From a virus: a stretch of 23,243 nucleotides of DNA. The translations under genes and the position numbers were made by a program. Positions 1-8,178 of this stretch are shown here, piece by piece. The stretch lies in the IMG/VR virus record IMGVR_UViG_3300032050_005311, positions 1-23,243 of that record. The stretch is one strand, 5' to 3'. How positions within the stretch are numbered: position 1 is the first letter of the stretch; each line of letters starts with the position of its first letter. The notes below the pieces were generated by a model that made no database searches, had not been told where the DNA came from, and worked only from the letters and a program-made list of their open reading frames with translations.

Positions 1-781
1 AAAACTTTCTGTCATAATCTTGTTTGGAGATAGCATTCAAGTCTGCGATATCAATGTTCAATAGATTGGCATCAATACGTTCTGCAATACGTTCTTCTGC
101 CATTTCCATCGTGATATACAATACATTCAGGCCTTGTGATAAGGCAGAACCTGCAACGTGACACATGAACAATGATTTACCAACACCAGTGCCAGCAAGT
201 GCAATATTCAACGTTTTCTTTGGCAGACCACCTTTTGTAATCTTGTTGAATAGGTCTAGATCAAATGGTATCTTTGTTTCATGACGGTGATAAAAGTCAT
301 ATCGGCTGTCTGAATCTGCAATATAATCGTGACCGACTGAGTTGTCAAACGAAACACCAAGTGCATCGGACAATAACTTTGGGATCATACCTTTGTCATC
401 TTTGTTTTCTTTGTCGTCAAGAATCTTGACAGACTTCATGATGGCATTGTATATTGCTTTGTCTTGACAGAACTTTTCAGTGTGCTTGATTAGCCACTCA
501 ACATCTGTTGGTTCGTCTTTGTCTGCATTGATTTCACGAATCAATTCAATAGCATTGCTGACATGTTCTTCAGTATGCTTACGTGATTCTGTAAAATTGA
601 TTATGAGTGATTCGTATGTTGGAAGATGTTTGAATTGATGAATATGGTTATTGATTTCTTCAAAAACATTTTTCTCTGTTGCATCTGAGAAGTATTCTGT
701 TTTTATGAATGGTAAAATCTTACGTGCATAATCTTCATTGAATATCAAGTTCTTCAGAATTGTGGTTTCTAATCTCTTCAT
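1..781 (-). CDS. 41: Replicative DNA helicase gp41, N-terminal part (cut by window edge)
   Basis: This is the DnaB-family helicase that unwinds DNA ahead of the phage polymerase and works with primase. I translated it by hand from the ATG at 781-779. It gives about 260 residues and runs off the window at base 1, so the C-terminal half of the RecA-like core is missing. A helical N-terminal domain (from MKRLETTILKNLIF) leads to a Walker A motif, GTGVGKS, near residues 197-203. ITMEMAEERIAERIDANLL follows, the region after Walker A typical of DnaB/gp41 proteins. The start overlaps the end of the upstream gp40-position gene by 47 bases. Its place downstream of UvsX matches the uvsX-40-41 order of T4. 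The identity is firm; only the missing end cannot be checked. Confidence 0.93.
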   Translation of the reverse strand, partial: MKRLETTILKNLIFNEDYARKILPFIKTEYFSDATEKNVFEEINNHIHQFKHLPTYESLIINFTESRKHTEEHVSNAIELIREINADKDEPTDVEWLIKHTEKFCQDKAIYNAIMKSVKILDDKENKDDKGMIPKLLSDALGVSFDNSVGHDYIADSDSRYDFYHRHETKIPFDLDLFNKITKGGLPKKTLNIALAGTGVGKSLFMCHVAGSALSQGLNVLYITMEMAEERIAERIDANLLNIDIADLNAISKQDYDRKF

Positions 782-1109
782 TGGCACTTTCTTGATTGAT
801 TATAATATCTGTCAATATCTCACCGATATAATTATGGAATTCTTCATCACGCATAAGTTCTTCCACAGATATTGTTGGCGTAGATACGATAGTATAACTG
901 AATTGCATTCTACCAATCTCACCTTCTGTGGTAAATCTTACTTTGCCATAATGATAAAGAACTCCAGCAAATCTACCAGTTTTGATTCCGACGGCAGTTG
1001 TTTCACCGTCATCGGAATCAATCAAATCATAATCCACACTATGCTGTGGCGTCATCGGTTTCTTCCAGAACGCTATCTTGTCCCATAATGCTGCTATATG
1101 TGATTTCAT
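735..1109 (-). CDS. Conserved protein in the gp40 position between UvsX and gp41
   Basis: A 124-residue protein of unknown function. It occupies the place of T4 gene 40 (a head-vertex assembly chaperone) between uvsX and 41, but I see no similarity strong enough to name it so. The middle (about residues 27-75) looks like a beta-rich domain with VGIKTGRFAGVLYHYGKVRF. The C-terminus is acidic and helical. The ATG at 1109 has a strong Shine-Dalgarno, AAGGAAG. A second in-frame ATG at 1055 (Met19) has GGAAG in front and would give 106 residues. The first start makes the gene overlap uvsX by 71 bases; the second cuts that to 17. The gene also overlaps gp41 by 47 bases. The reading frame is convincing, the start less so. 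Confidence 0.75.
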   Translation of the reverse strand: MKSHIAALWDKIAFWKKPMTPQHSVDYDLIDSDDGETTAVGIKTGRFAGVLYHYGKVRFTTEGEIGRMQFSYTIVSTPTISVEELMRDEEFHNYIGEILTDIIINQESANEEIRNHNSEELDIQ

Positions 1110-2100
1110 ATTTCTTCCTTACAAACTCTTTGAACTTTTCATTTGCAAGAATATCTTTCCAGAACTCTTCATTCTGTGTGTCTGCAAATCGTTTCTTCTC
1201 AAGTACCTCACCTGAGTCTTGATCTACTTTGGCATACCAACCGTTAGATGGCTTACAAACGAAATTGCCTTCGATTGCAATATCCAATAGACCAGACCAC
1301 TTGTTAATGCCACCGTCAAAAGATACGGTAACAGGGATTTTAGATTTTTCACGGACATATCTACTCTTTTCTACATTGATGATAAAGTTGTAGCCTACAA
1401 TTTCTGTACCATCTTTGTCTTGTTGACGACCAAGAATCCAGATTGTGTCTGCTGAATAATAAGAACCAGTACCACCACCAACGATATCTTTAGGATACAA
1501 ACCAATCTCTTTGTATGTGTGATTGACAACGACCATAGGAATATCTTTGATTGTCAAATGTGGTGTCACCATACGGAACAAAGACTTCATCTGTTTTGCT
1601 CGGCTCATATCAGCAACAGATTTACCTTCAATAGAATCTTCAACTTCTTTCTTTGATGCCAGATTACCAATAGAATCAAGAATGATAATAACTTTATCTG
1701 TCTTTTCAATGTTCTGCAACTGATTCATGATATCATGTTTCAACTGCTCAACATCAGTAATTGGTGTATGCAGAACTCGTTCTGTATCAATACCAAACGC
1801 ATCAAAGTATGATTGTGGTGTGCCGAACTCTGAGTCATAAAACAAAACAACGGCATCATCATACTTGTTCATATATGATTTTGCCATTAGCAACGCAAAT
1901 GCTGTCTTGAAGTGTTTTGAAGGACCAGCAAACATCGTCAGTCCTGGTGTCAGACCACCATCAAGATTACCAGATAGTGCCACATTGATGATTGGCACTT
2001 CTGTTTGTATCATATCTTTGTCAGTAAAAAACTTTGATTTGGAAAGCACCGATGTTTCTTTGATTGTGGATGCTTTCTTTAGTTTATCAAGAACGCTCAT
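1039..2100 (-). CDS. uvsX: UvsX RecA-like recombinase
   Basis: The phage strand-exchange protein, which forms filaments on single-stranded DNA and primes recombination-dependent replication and repair. It has 353 residues, somewhat shorter than T4 UvsX. The Walker A motif GPSKHFKT is at 59-66, in the GPSKxFK form typical of UvsX. Walker B is KVIIILDSIGN around 136-146, followed by the acidic/basic LASKKEVEDS stretch. GGGTGSYYSADTIWILGR further on fits the L2/DNA-binding region and ATPase core. The C-terminus (SVLEETDDATA) is acidic, as is usual for this family. The ATG at 2100 lies 14 bases inside the end of the upstream membrane protein gene, so the two are probably translationally coupled. 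The assignment rests on motifs and position before gp41. Confidence 0.95.
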   Translation of the reverse strand: MSVLDKLKKASTIKETSVLSKSKFFTDKDMIQTEVPIINVALSGNLDGGLTPGLTMFAGPSKHFKTAFALLMAKSYMNKYDDAVVLFYDSEFGTPQSYFDAFGIDTERVLHTPITDVEQLKHDIMNQLQNIEKTDKVIIILDSIGNLASKKEVEDSIEGKSVADMSRAKQMKSLFRMVTPHLTIKDIPMVVVNHTYKEIGLYPKDIVGGGTGSYYSADTIWILGRQQDKDGTEIVGYNFIINVEKSRYVREKSKIPVTVSFDGGINKWSGLLDIAIEGNFVCKPSNGWYAKVDQDSGEVLEKKRFADTQNEEFWKDILANEKFKEFVRKKYEITYSSIMGQDSVLEETDDATA

Positions 2101-2998
2101 TCATATCTCCAATATTTGCTATTTTGTCTTTTGGTATAACTTCAACTTTATCATCACTAAAGAATGATTCTAAACTATTTGTGGGTGTTGTGTCAATCTT
2201 TTTCTTCTTTACAACCTTCTTCACTGGCTCTACTTCACCTTTTTCTTCTTTGATTCTGCGGTATGTTTGATTGGCTGCAATCAATAACAATACTGCTAAT
2301 GGATCAAATACCACAATGATGACAAAGATTACCAGACGAACTGCTTTATCAATCAAGTCACGATCTTGTGTGCCATAAACAACTTCTGCAACATACTTTA
2401 TAGGCCCCAAATCTGACTCAGCCTTGCGTACTTCCAACGATAAAGGCAACTTCTCTTCCGTAAGTAATTGGATTTCTTTTTGAAGCCTCTTAGTTTCAGC
2501 AGTGATTCTCTCACGGTCTTTCTGTTGGGCTTTACGGATTTGGTTCGCCTTTTCGGCCCCTTTTTCATCTTTCGACCTGCCCATAACTTGATCGACAGCC
2601 TCATCATACTGACTAAGATTCTTGTTGTTCCTATCGATCTGCGATTGAATAACTCTGATCTTTTCCTCATAGATTTCTACCTTTGCAACTTGTGGTGCTA
2701 CAGTGCTTGAATGTTCAATGTGTGCTTTTGACAGATAACCAAAGATTCCCATTGATGTGATACCCATCAACAGAACAACTGCAATTAGAAAATATAGTTT
2801 CAGTGCAGAGAATGTTGTTTTCCAATGATTGTACACCCATGATACAGTTACCAATTTTGCTGCTTCAAGCACAGAACCCATAATGATAATAGGCCAGTAA
2901 GAACCTGGAAATATCTGTGCAAGTCCAATAACCGAGTAATATGCAGCAATACCCGATAAAGCAATAGCAGTCAAAAATGGTAGTATAACGTGTATCAT
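2087..2998 (-). CDS. Four-helix membrane protein with long coiled coil, next to DNA polymerase
   Basis: A 303-residue protein of unknown function. Hydrophobic segments lie at about 4-29, 34-57, 67-90 and 221-245. Between the third and fourth, residues about 100-195 are charged and heptad-like, a probable coiled coil. The tail after 245 is lysine-rich (KKVVKKKK, 260-267), which suggests that it faces the cytoplasm. If four helices cross the membrane, the coiled coil would be periplasmic. Residues 275-280 read SLESFF, very like the end of the neighbouring polymerase (STLEDFFG, 836-843) and the end of gp55 (LDNFL). Those ends are where T4-type proteins bind the sliding clamp. The ATG at 2998 overlaps the polymerase stop codon (ATGA). 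Other readings include a superinfection or lysis-timing membrane protein; the sequence does not decide. Confidence 0.85.
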   Translation of the reverse strand: MIHVILPFLTAIALSGIAAYYSVIGLAQIFPGSYWPIIIMGSVLEAAKLVTVSWVYNHWKTTFSALKLYFLIAVVLLMGITSMGIFGYLSKAHIEHSSTVAPQVAKVEIYEEKIRVIQSQIDRNNKNLSQYDEAVDQVMGRSKDEKGAEKANQIRKAQQKDRERITAETKRLQKEIQLLTEEKLPLSLEVRKAESDLGPIKYVAEVVYGTQDRDLIDKAVRLVIFVIIVVFDPLAVLLLIAANQTYRRIKEEKGEVEPVKKVVKKKKIDTTPTNSLESFFSDDKVEVIPKDKIANIGDMNERS

Positions 2999-5526
2999 CC
3001 GAAGAAATCTTCAAGTGTAGACTTTTTCTCTGTGTTCCAACCAATGCAAGTCAAAATGATTTGAATCGGATCAATAAAAGTCTTTTCAAACTGTGTTTCA
3101 TAATCAATAAAGTGCTGCAACTCAAACTCTTTAGGCAGTCTGGTAGGAAAAGAAATCACCGTATCTTTGAAATGATTCGGTGTCTTTAGATAGGTAAACT
3201 TTAGCTTCTCACCTTCTTGAAGCAAAGGATACTTATTAGTTAGATTATACTCTTTTAGATAGTGATTGTAAAGTATTGCACCCTTGACATGAATAGGTGT
3301 ACCCTTTTTATATATTGTCTTAGAGTCAGCGTAGTCTCTCAATCCATTCAATCCACGTGGAAAAGATATATCTTCAGGCGGTAGTTTCATGAACTCTTGC
3401 TTGAAGTCGGCAATAAACTTTTGCACAGTTTCTTCATCGGTATTTACAATCAAGTCAACCAGTTCATACATCTTGTCACGAACAATTCTAGGTGTAGAAG
3501 ATTTTACCATCTCTAGACCCATAACTTTCAAGTGCGGTTCAGCATACTGAACACCTTCGTTGTTGTATACATTCAAAATGTAACGTTTCTTGGCTGTCCA
3601 GATACCTTTGTTGGACAGGCCTTCACGTTTCATCTGCATCTTTTGGTCGTATGCGTGAACATATTCAGCAAGTTCCTGATAACTCGTATCAATATATGGT
3701 TGTATTTTCTCCTCACAGATTTTGTCCATGAAGGTGATAACTTTCTCAGTTGCTGGCTTTTTCTCATACACAGAATCAACCAATGGACCAAGATTAAGAT
3801 AGATAGAATCTGTATCCGAAGCAATAACATAATCTTTTTCAGTTTTCAGTATTTTATTCAAGTATTCGTTGAGTTTGTTTTCAATCCAACGAATGGATAA
3901 TTGACCAGCTTGTGTAATAGCAAGTGCTTGGCGCAAGTCATAAAACCTGAAATACTGTGAACCCATTGCACCGTAGGCTGAGTTTAGAGAAACTTTCTTG
4001 GCTAGTTGCAGATTGTTGTATCGTGCAATCAGTTTTGCCAATTCTTTCTTTTTAGATGGATCTTTTTCGTTCTCATACTCTTGTTCATGCTTCAACATCA
4101 ACTTCTTGAACTTCTTACGACCTTCATACATATCAACCATCATGTGTGGTAGAAAGCCTTGTTTGTCTGTACGAAAGAACTGACCATTTGGTGTAATAGT
4201 TACATTCTTCAGTGTACTTGTGTCTAATTGTTTATTCAAAAGATTTTCAACATTTGCGTTGGCTGCAAGATTACGCATCTCATCAGTATATTCACTTGTT
4301 TCAACAAGTGTTTCTGGTGAAATGTTGTATTGCATAATCAAGTGCGGATACAAACTATTCAAGTCAAACGATGCAACCCAGTCATGCATACCAATCTGTG
4401 GATCTTTTACATACGCACCTTCAAATGCTTCACTCTTTTTTGCAACACGGCGTGGTGGCACAACAATCTGTTTGTCCAGTAGATAGTTGTAAATCAGTGC
4501 GTCCCACATTCTCGTCTGTGCAAACACATCATCATAGTTTGTTTTGGTGTCATAAGCCAGAGTTAGTGCAAGTTCAATCAGTTTCAACTTATCTTCAAGT
4601 CTCAGCACCAATCTTACATCTTTGATGTTATAGTCAATGAACTTCTGATAATCTTCTCTGTATAGTTGATGGAGACTGTCATACTCATCAAAAGACAATT
4701 TACTTTCACCAAGTTCTACATTTGCAACCGTGTCAAGTCTATAGTTCTCAATGTTTTTGCCACCCGGTGCATACCACTGATACAGTTCAAGATAGTCTAG
4801 TGCTGATACACCAACGATATCATAAACTGTTTGTTCTTTACCTTTGAATACAGTATTACGCTGTGAGATGATTTCCCACGGTGACATTTTCTTTACGTCA
4901 CTTTCCCCAAGTATACGTGTGAAACGATTGATAAGATAAGGAATATCAAAGAACTTGATATTCCAACCAGTAAGAACATCAGGAGGATCGCTTGTCCAAT
5001 CAGTAAGAAAGCGTTCACACAAGTCAATTTCATCTTTGCAAGTAACATAATCTACATTCTCATCATTATTACGATATGAACCACAACCATAAACTTTTGT
5101 TTTGCCGCCTAGTTTATGAATACCAATAGCAGTGATTGGCTCAGTGGCTTTGTATGGATTTGGAAAGCCATTCTCTGAACCAACCTCAATGTCTATGAAA
5201 GCAATATGTAACTGAGAAATGTCCCAATCAATAACGCCTCTAAAAGTGTCAGCAATGAATGCGTATTCATAGCGTGTATTACCATAGATTTTAAAGTTTG
5301 CAACTTCTTCATAGCGTTTGACAAAATCACGTGCCTCCCTAATTGTATCAAATGTCATAGGTTCCAGTGGTTCATTGAATAATGAACGCCACTGTGATTG
5401 TTTGTTGGACTGTAGGAATAAAGTTGGAGAGTATTTGACCTTGGTCTTAACCCTCCTACCGTTTGTTACGCCACGAAACAATATATGATTACTGTGAACA
5501 CATACGTTTGTGTAGTATTTTGACAT
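2995..5526 (-). CDS. 43: DNA polymerase gp43 (family B) with 3'-5' exonuclease
   Basis: The replicative polymerase of the phage, 843 residues, a little shorter than T4 gp43 (898). Exonuclease motifs are visible: Exo I FIDIEVGSE (Asp112, Glu114), Exo II NIKFFDIPYL (189-198) and Exo III YNIKDVRLV with Asp303. Polymerase motif A is DLNSLYPH (388-395), motif B is KKVSLNSAYG (510-519) and motif C is SDTDS with Asp571 and Asp573, so all catalytic carboxylates are present. Motif A has His395 where DxxSLYPS is more usual. The last residues, STLEDFFG, match the hydrophobic clamp-binding tail of T4/RB69 polymerases. The ATG at 5526 overlaps the TAA of the upstream gene (TAATG). I see no intein or intron: the frame is continuous and the motifs are correctly spaced. 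Confidence 0.98.
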   Translation of the reverse strand: MSKYYTNVCVHSNHILFRGVTNGRRVKTKVKYSPTLFLQSNKQSQWRSLFNEPLEPMTFDTIREARDFVKRYEEVANFKIYGNTRYEYAFIADTFRGVIDWDISQLHIAFIDIEVGSENGFPNPYKATEPITAIGIHKLGGKTKVYGCGSYRNNDENVDYVTCKDEIDLCERFLTDWTSDPPDVLTGWNIKFFDIPYLINRFTRILGESDVKKMSPWEIISQRNTVFKGKEQTVYDIVGVSALDYLELYQWYAPGGKNIENYRLDTVANVELGESKLSFDEYDSLHQLYREDYQKFIDYNIKDVRLVLRLEDKLKLIELALTLAYDTKTNYDDVFAQTRMWDALIYNYLLDKQIVVPPRRVAKKSEAFEGAYVKDPQIGMHDWVASFDLNSLYPHLIMQYNISPETLVETSEYTDEMRNLAANANVENLLNKQLDTSTLKNVTITPNGQFFRTDKQGFLPHMMVDMYEGRKKFKKLMLKHEQEYENEKDPSKKKELAKLIARYNNLQLAKKVSLNSAYGAMGSQYFRFYDLRQALAITQAGQLSIRWIENKLNEYLNKILKTEKDYVIASDTDSIYLNLGPLVDSVYEKKPATEKVITFMDKICEEKIQPYIDTSYQELAEYVHAYDQKMQMKREGLSNKGIWTAKKRYILNVYNNEGVQYAEPHLKVMGLEMVKSSTPRIVRDKMYELVDLIVNTDEETVQKFIADFKQEFMKLPPEDISFPRGLNGLRDYADSKTIYKKGTPIHVKGAILYNHYLKEYNLTNKYPLLQEGEKLKFTYLKTPNHFKDTVISFPTRLPKEFELQHFIDYETQFEKTFIDPIQIILTCIGWNTEKKSTLEDFFG

Positions 5527-5831
5527 TACAATTTTAGTCCTGGTGGTGCTAGTTCAATACGACTGAACATTTTACGATAATTTTCCAATAAATCATCAAC
5601 AGGTGTATTGATGCATAGAATATCTTCATTCTTGAGTGTAATGCCTTTGTCAAACTCTTCTACGAATGCAAGATATGGTGCAAAGCCTACACCACCAGGA
5701 TCAGAAGCAGATCGTGGTGGTACAGAAATTACTTGTACTGGATTTTTAACTAATACAACAGTATCACCTTCAAGTGATACGTCTGCAATGATAGTTTGGT
5801 GTGTTTTGAATGTAATACATTTTATGTTCAT
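5526..5831 (-). CDS. Conserved small beta-rich protein upstream of gp43 (possibly Sm-like)
   Basis: A 101-residue protein. The first 40 residues alternate in a beta-strand pattern (IKCITFKTHQTIIADVSLEG, then TVVLVKNPVQVISVPPR). A proline/glycine-rich stretch follows (DPGGVGFAPYLAFVEEF), then a helix-like C-terminus. Proteins of this kind sit beside the polymerase in marine T4-like phages. A strand-rich start of this sort would suit an Sm/LSm-like fold, but that is inference and I see no decisive motif. The ATG at 5831 overlaps the TGA of the preceding gene (ATGA), and its own stop overlaps the gp43 start (TAATG). It is therefore in the same translational chain as the polymerase and is probably made in proportion to it. 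Confidence 0.8.
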   Translation of the reverse strand: MNIKCITFKTHQTIIADVSLEGDTVVLVKNPVQVISVPPRSASDPGGVGFAPYLAFVEEFDKGITLKNEDILCINTPVDDLLENYRKMFSRIELAPPGLKL

Positions 5832-6058
5832 ACTGCTACCTTTGTTGTTGGTTCATAAACGTCAAGTGTGACCCACTTTTTAGGAAACAACATTTCACGA
5901 CCACGAAAGTCGGCAATGTCATAAGTAGGATCGTCAACAAGACCGATCAATTCTACTTTATTATCAAAGTCACGCAAAGCAAGATCATACTTATATGCTT
6001 TAGGAAGTTTGGAATTTGATTCCGCCAGTTGTTTTGCAATTTTATTAATATTACTCAT
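5828..6058 (-). CDS. Small hypothetical protein between dCMP deaminase and the 101-residue protein
   Basis: A 76-residue protein I do not recognise. I chose the ATG at 6058 (MSNINKIAKQLAES) because it has AAAGG eight bases upstream and overlaps the dCMP deaminase stop in an ATGA. A longer reading starting at 6097 would add 13 residues and lie inside the deaminase gene without a visible ribosome binding site. The N-terminal 20 residues look helical. The rest contains KYDLALRDFDNKVELIGLVDD and ends in short strands with KKWVTLDVYEPTTKVAV. No membrane segment or catalytic motif is seen. Its stop overlaps the next start (ATGA), so it is part of the coupled run leading to the polymerase. Confidence 0.75.
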   Translation of the reverse strand: MSNINKIAKQLAESNSKLPKAYKYDLALRDFDNKVELIGLVDDPTYDIADFRGREMLFPKKWVTLDVYEPTTKVAV

Positions 6059-6558
6059 AATGTACCTTTCATTACTTGTTCTACTTTGATTCCACATTGT
6101 TGTAAAAATTGAATTCCTGCTTCTGTTCTATAAGTATTCTGGTAATAGACCTCCTTGATTCCTGCTTGATGTATAATTTTAGCACAATCTAGACAAGGTG
6201 CGTGAGTAACAAATAAACTTGCGCCTTCACTAGAATTCGTTGAACGGGAAACCTTTGCGATGGCATTCGATTCGGCATGCATCACCTCTGGTTTAGTAAA
6301 TGTTCTCAGCCATCCATGAACGGTTTCAGTAAAATTGTTCTCTCTCATCCAAACATCAGATTGATAACATTCTTCTTTAGATACATATTCACGATATTCA
6401 CAATCATTGTCCCAACCAGATGGCATACCATTATATCCGATGCCGATGATTGTATCATTTTTGACGATTACACATCCTACTTGTAATCTCTGGGCAGTAG
6501 AAAGTTCAGCATAAACACTTGCTGCTTTCATATGGGCTTTTATATACTTTTCTTTCAT
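6055..6558 (-). CDS. cd: Deoxycytidylate (dCMP) deaminase
   Basis: It deaminates dCMP to dUMP, feeding thymidylate synthesis for phage DNA. The protein has 167 residues from the ATG at 6558. The zinc site is clear: HAESNAIAKV (His94, with catalytic Glu96), and APCLDC with Cys122 and Cys125. GCVIVKNDTIIGIGYNG early on is the typical ComEB/dCMP deaminase core. A roughly 30-residue insert (YREYVSKEECYQSDVWM onward) lies before the HAE motif, as in T4-type enzymes. A GTG at 6573 would add five residues. Neither start has a strong Shine-Dalgarno, so the start is uncertain. A short hairpin-prone AT-rich gap of about 50 bases separates it from the upstream gene. Confidence 0.93.
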   Translation of the reverse strand: MKEKYIKAHMKAASVYAELSTAQRLQVGCVIVKNDTIIGIGYNGMPSGWDNDCEYREYVSKEECYQSDVWMRENNFTETVHGWLRTFTKPEVMHAESNAIAKVSRSTNSSEGASLFVTHAPCLDCAKIIHQAGIKEVYYQNTYRTEAGIQFLQQCGIKVEQVMKGTL

Positions 6559-6613
6559 AATAGAAGTAAGCACTCACTTGCGTATAAGAGTTTTGACGAA
6601 AAATCGTTCCGGG

Positions 6614-7429
6614 TTACTCCAGAATCACAAGCGGAACCCGAAATGCGTTTAGGTCATTAGCGTATATAAAGAATGGCAAGAATCTTTCACCTAAGAATCC
6701 AGGATAGCGCCATGGTAGTGGCTCCGATGTCGTTGGTGTTCGTGGGTATGCAAGTTTTGCATTTATCCATACATACTCTAATAGTTCAAACAATTCTGAA
6801 ACATATTTCTTGAATAGCTGCTTACGCATGATATAACATGTTTCAAAACTTGCTTCGTTCTGATGCCACCAACCTATTTTGAATCTATAGTCAGGCATCA
6901 ATTCAACAATACCATTCAAAAACAAATCAATATACTCTGACGGTTGTGACTGTAAGTATTGGTCTTTGACCGAACAGGGTAAAGGCGTCAGTCTATTTGT
7001 TATTATATCGTGATTATCAAGTATTGTCAATGCTTTATCACGCATCTCATCGGATGATAAGTAATCGGCATGTTCTTGTGTTGCTTCCATGCTTATCTTT
7101 ACCACTTGTGGATGCATACCATCATCTAGTTTCAAATACCGACGATAGGTGGTGCATCCAATGTAGTCTGCTTGACCATACTTCCACAAATAATATTCGG
7201 ATGCTTGCTGACCCATTGCACGAAGAAACTCATCTTCATGACAACCTGAGTAATAGTGTAAGTAATCGTGGATGCTTTGAGCCTGAGTGGTGTTTACCCA
7301 ATTACCGTTACCAGGTGGATACCAACCATAGGGATATTTTGCACCAGCATAACCAGCTTTCATCCAACTAGACTTATGATTGAATGGAAAGTCCTTATGA
7401 AAGTGACTGACCATCAATATATCATTCAT
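6614..7429 (-). CDS. DUF4422-like protein, probable glycosyltransferase
   Basis: A 271-residue protein that resembles the DUF4422 family found in capsule and polysaccharide gene clusters. The signs are ASEYYLWKYGQADYIGCTTYRRYL (about 76-99, the family's E..W....YIG..HYRRY pattern with Thr where His is usual) and the C-terminal YPGFLGERFLPFFI (about 245-258). An early conserved stretch reads MVSHFHKDFPF. No signal peptide or membrane segment is seen, so it should be cytoplasmic. The ATG at 7429 overlaps the end of a 54-residue gene by eight bases (ATGAATGA). The substrate is unknown. With two other glycosyltransferase-like genes and an epimerase in the window, a role in sugar decoration of DNA or of a surface is plausible. 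Confidence 0.65.
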   Translation of the reverse strand: MNDILMVSHFHKDFPFNHKSSWMKAGYAGAKYPYGWYPPGNGNWVNTTQAQSIHDYLHYYSGCHEDEFLRAMGQQASEYYLWKYGQADYIGCTTYRRYLKLDDGMHPQVVKISMEATQEHADYLSSDEMRDKALTILDNHDIITNRLTPLPCSVKDQYLQSQPSEYIDLFLNGIVELMPDYRFKIGWWHQNEASFETCYIMRKQLFKKYVSELFELLEYVWINAKLAYPRTPTTSEPLPWRYPGFLGERFLPFFIYANDLNAFRVPLVILE

Positions 7430-7586
7430 CTGTCGTTTCTACTTTTGGTTTCTTTTTGAATTCAATTCGTGGTGCGATGATTGCTTTGATCATTTCTGAT
7501 TTGTAATCACGCTTACGATCACCTGCCATTGATGATAGTGATATCTTCAATGCTTTGTTCATTTTGAAGTTTTGATTAGGTTTCAT
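7422..7586 (-). CDS. Very small basic protein (54 residues)
   Basis: A short gene filling the gap between the oxygenase and the DUF4422-like gene. Translation from the ATG at 7586 gives MKPNQNFKMNKALKISLSSM, then an AGDRKRDYKSEMIKAIIAPR stretch and a KKKPKVETTDE end. It is strongly basic, with no membrane segment. Both ends are tied to neighbours: the ATG shares one base with the oxygenase stop (TAATG), and the TGA overlaps the next start (ATGAATGA). That tight packing is the main reason to believe it. Small basic proteins with a K/R-rich middle are common in marine T4-like phages, but I cannot assign a function. Confidence 0.7.
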   Translation of the reverse strand: MKPNQNFKMNKALKISLSSMAGDRKRDYKSEMIKAIIAPRIEFKKKPKVETTDE

Positions 7587-8161
7587 TACCATGTCCAAGA
7601 AACATAAGAGTATCGTGTACCCTGTGTCACCATATCTACTCTATGTGGATATAAAAAATTAGATGGGAAGATCATAATCTCACCTGCTTTGAGTGGCACG
7701 ATACTATCTTCCCAAAATACCAGTTCGCCACCCTTATAGTCATTATTCAAACCACCAAGAATGGTTAATGTAGGAACACCTTTTCGTTGACCATCAAACA
7801 TTGAGTGAATGTGATCACAGTGAAGTTTCATTTGTGTATCTTCACGATATCTATTAAAACGAACTTCTGTATAACCTTGCCATGATGCATACCATGTGCA
7901 ACCCCATTCAGTAAGTTCTTCATGATATCTTTTCAGACCTTCCCATATTCTTTTCATGATATAGTCTTTGTGCTTGACATTTGACCATGTGACAGACAAT
8001 TCATTATTGTATGAGTGATGTGAATCGTTTTGATAGTCATAGAAAGCATGTGTTTGAAACTGGCCTTCAACTTTTTCAAGTTCATCCACAGTTTCTTGAC
8101 ACACTTCTGGTGTGAGCCAGTCAGAATAGACTTTGAGATATGATCGTAAATCTTTATCCAT
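7586..8161 (-). CDS. 2-oxoglutarate/Fe(II)-dependent oxygenase (prolyl 4-hydroxylase type)
   Basis: A 191-residue dioxygenase of the double-stranded beta-helix fold, which hydroxylates a substrate using 2-oxoglutarate, oxygen and Fe(II). The iron ligands are visible: HCD (His114, Asp116) and distal His173 in FLYPHRV. Arg183 in GTRYSYVSW is the expected 2-oxoglutarate anchor. TLTILGGLNNDYKGGELVFW (131-150) is the usual core between them. The start ATG at 8161 has AAAGG seven bases upstream. Such enzymes are frequent in marine T4-like phages and their substrates are mostly unknown. It is not a recognisable TET/JBP base oxygenase. A hairpin with a GCAA loop separates it from the hsp20 gene. Confidence 0.88.
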   Translation of the reverse strand: MDKDLRSYLKVYSDWLTPEVCQETVDELEKVEGQFQTHAFYDYQNDSHHSYNNELSVTWSNVKHKDYIMKRIWEGLKRYHEELTEWGCTWYASWQGYTEVRFNRYREDTQMKLHCDHIHSMFDGQRKGVPTLTILGGLNNDYKGGELVFWEDSIVPLKAGEIMIFPSNFLYPHRVDMVTQGTRYSYVSWTW

Positions 8162-8178
8162 TATATACCTTTCAACAA

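Noticed and set aside
738-1222. Plus-strand reading frames opposite the uvsX and gp40-position genes
   Set aside because: They mirror well-supported minus-strand genes, lack ribosome sites and show no family pattern.
3244-3272. TTTACA-N17-TATAAT on the minus strand within gp43
   Set aside because: Eleven of twelve bases match, but it is explained by codons for YNHYLKEYN and lies about 250 bases before the next gene. Unsupported without transcript data.
6596-6607. ACGA-TTTT-TCGT hairpin before the dCMP deaminase gene
   Set aside because: Only four pairs in an AT-rich gap; not distinguishable from chance.
7586-8161. The 2-oxoglutarate oxygenase as the TET/JBP partner of the TAGT-like enzyme
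   Set aside because: Its HCD...H...R layout and length fit prolyl-hydroxylase-type enzymes, and it is about 9 kb away in a different block.
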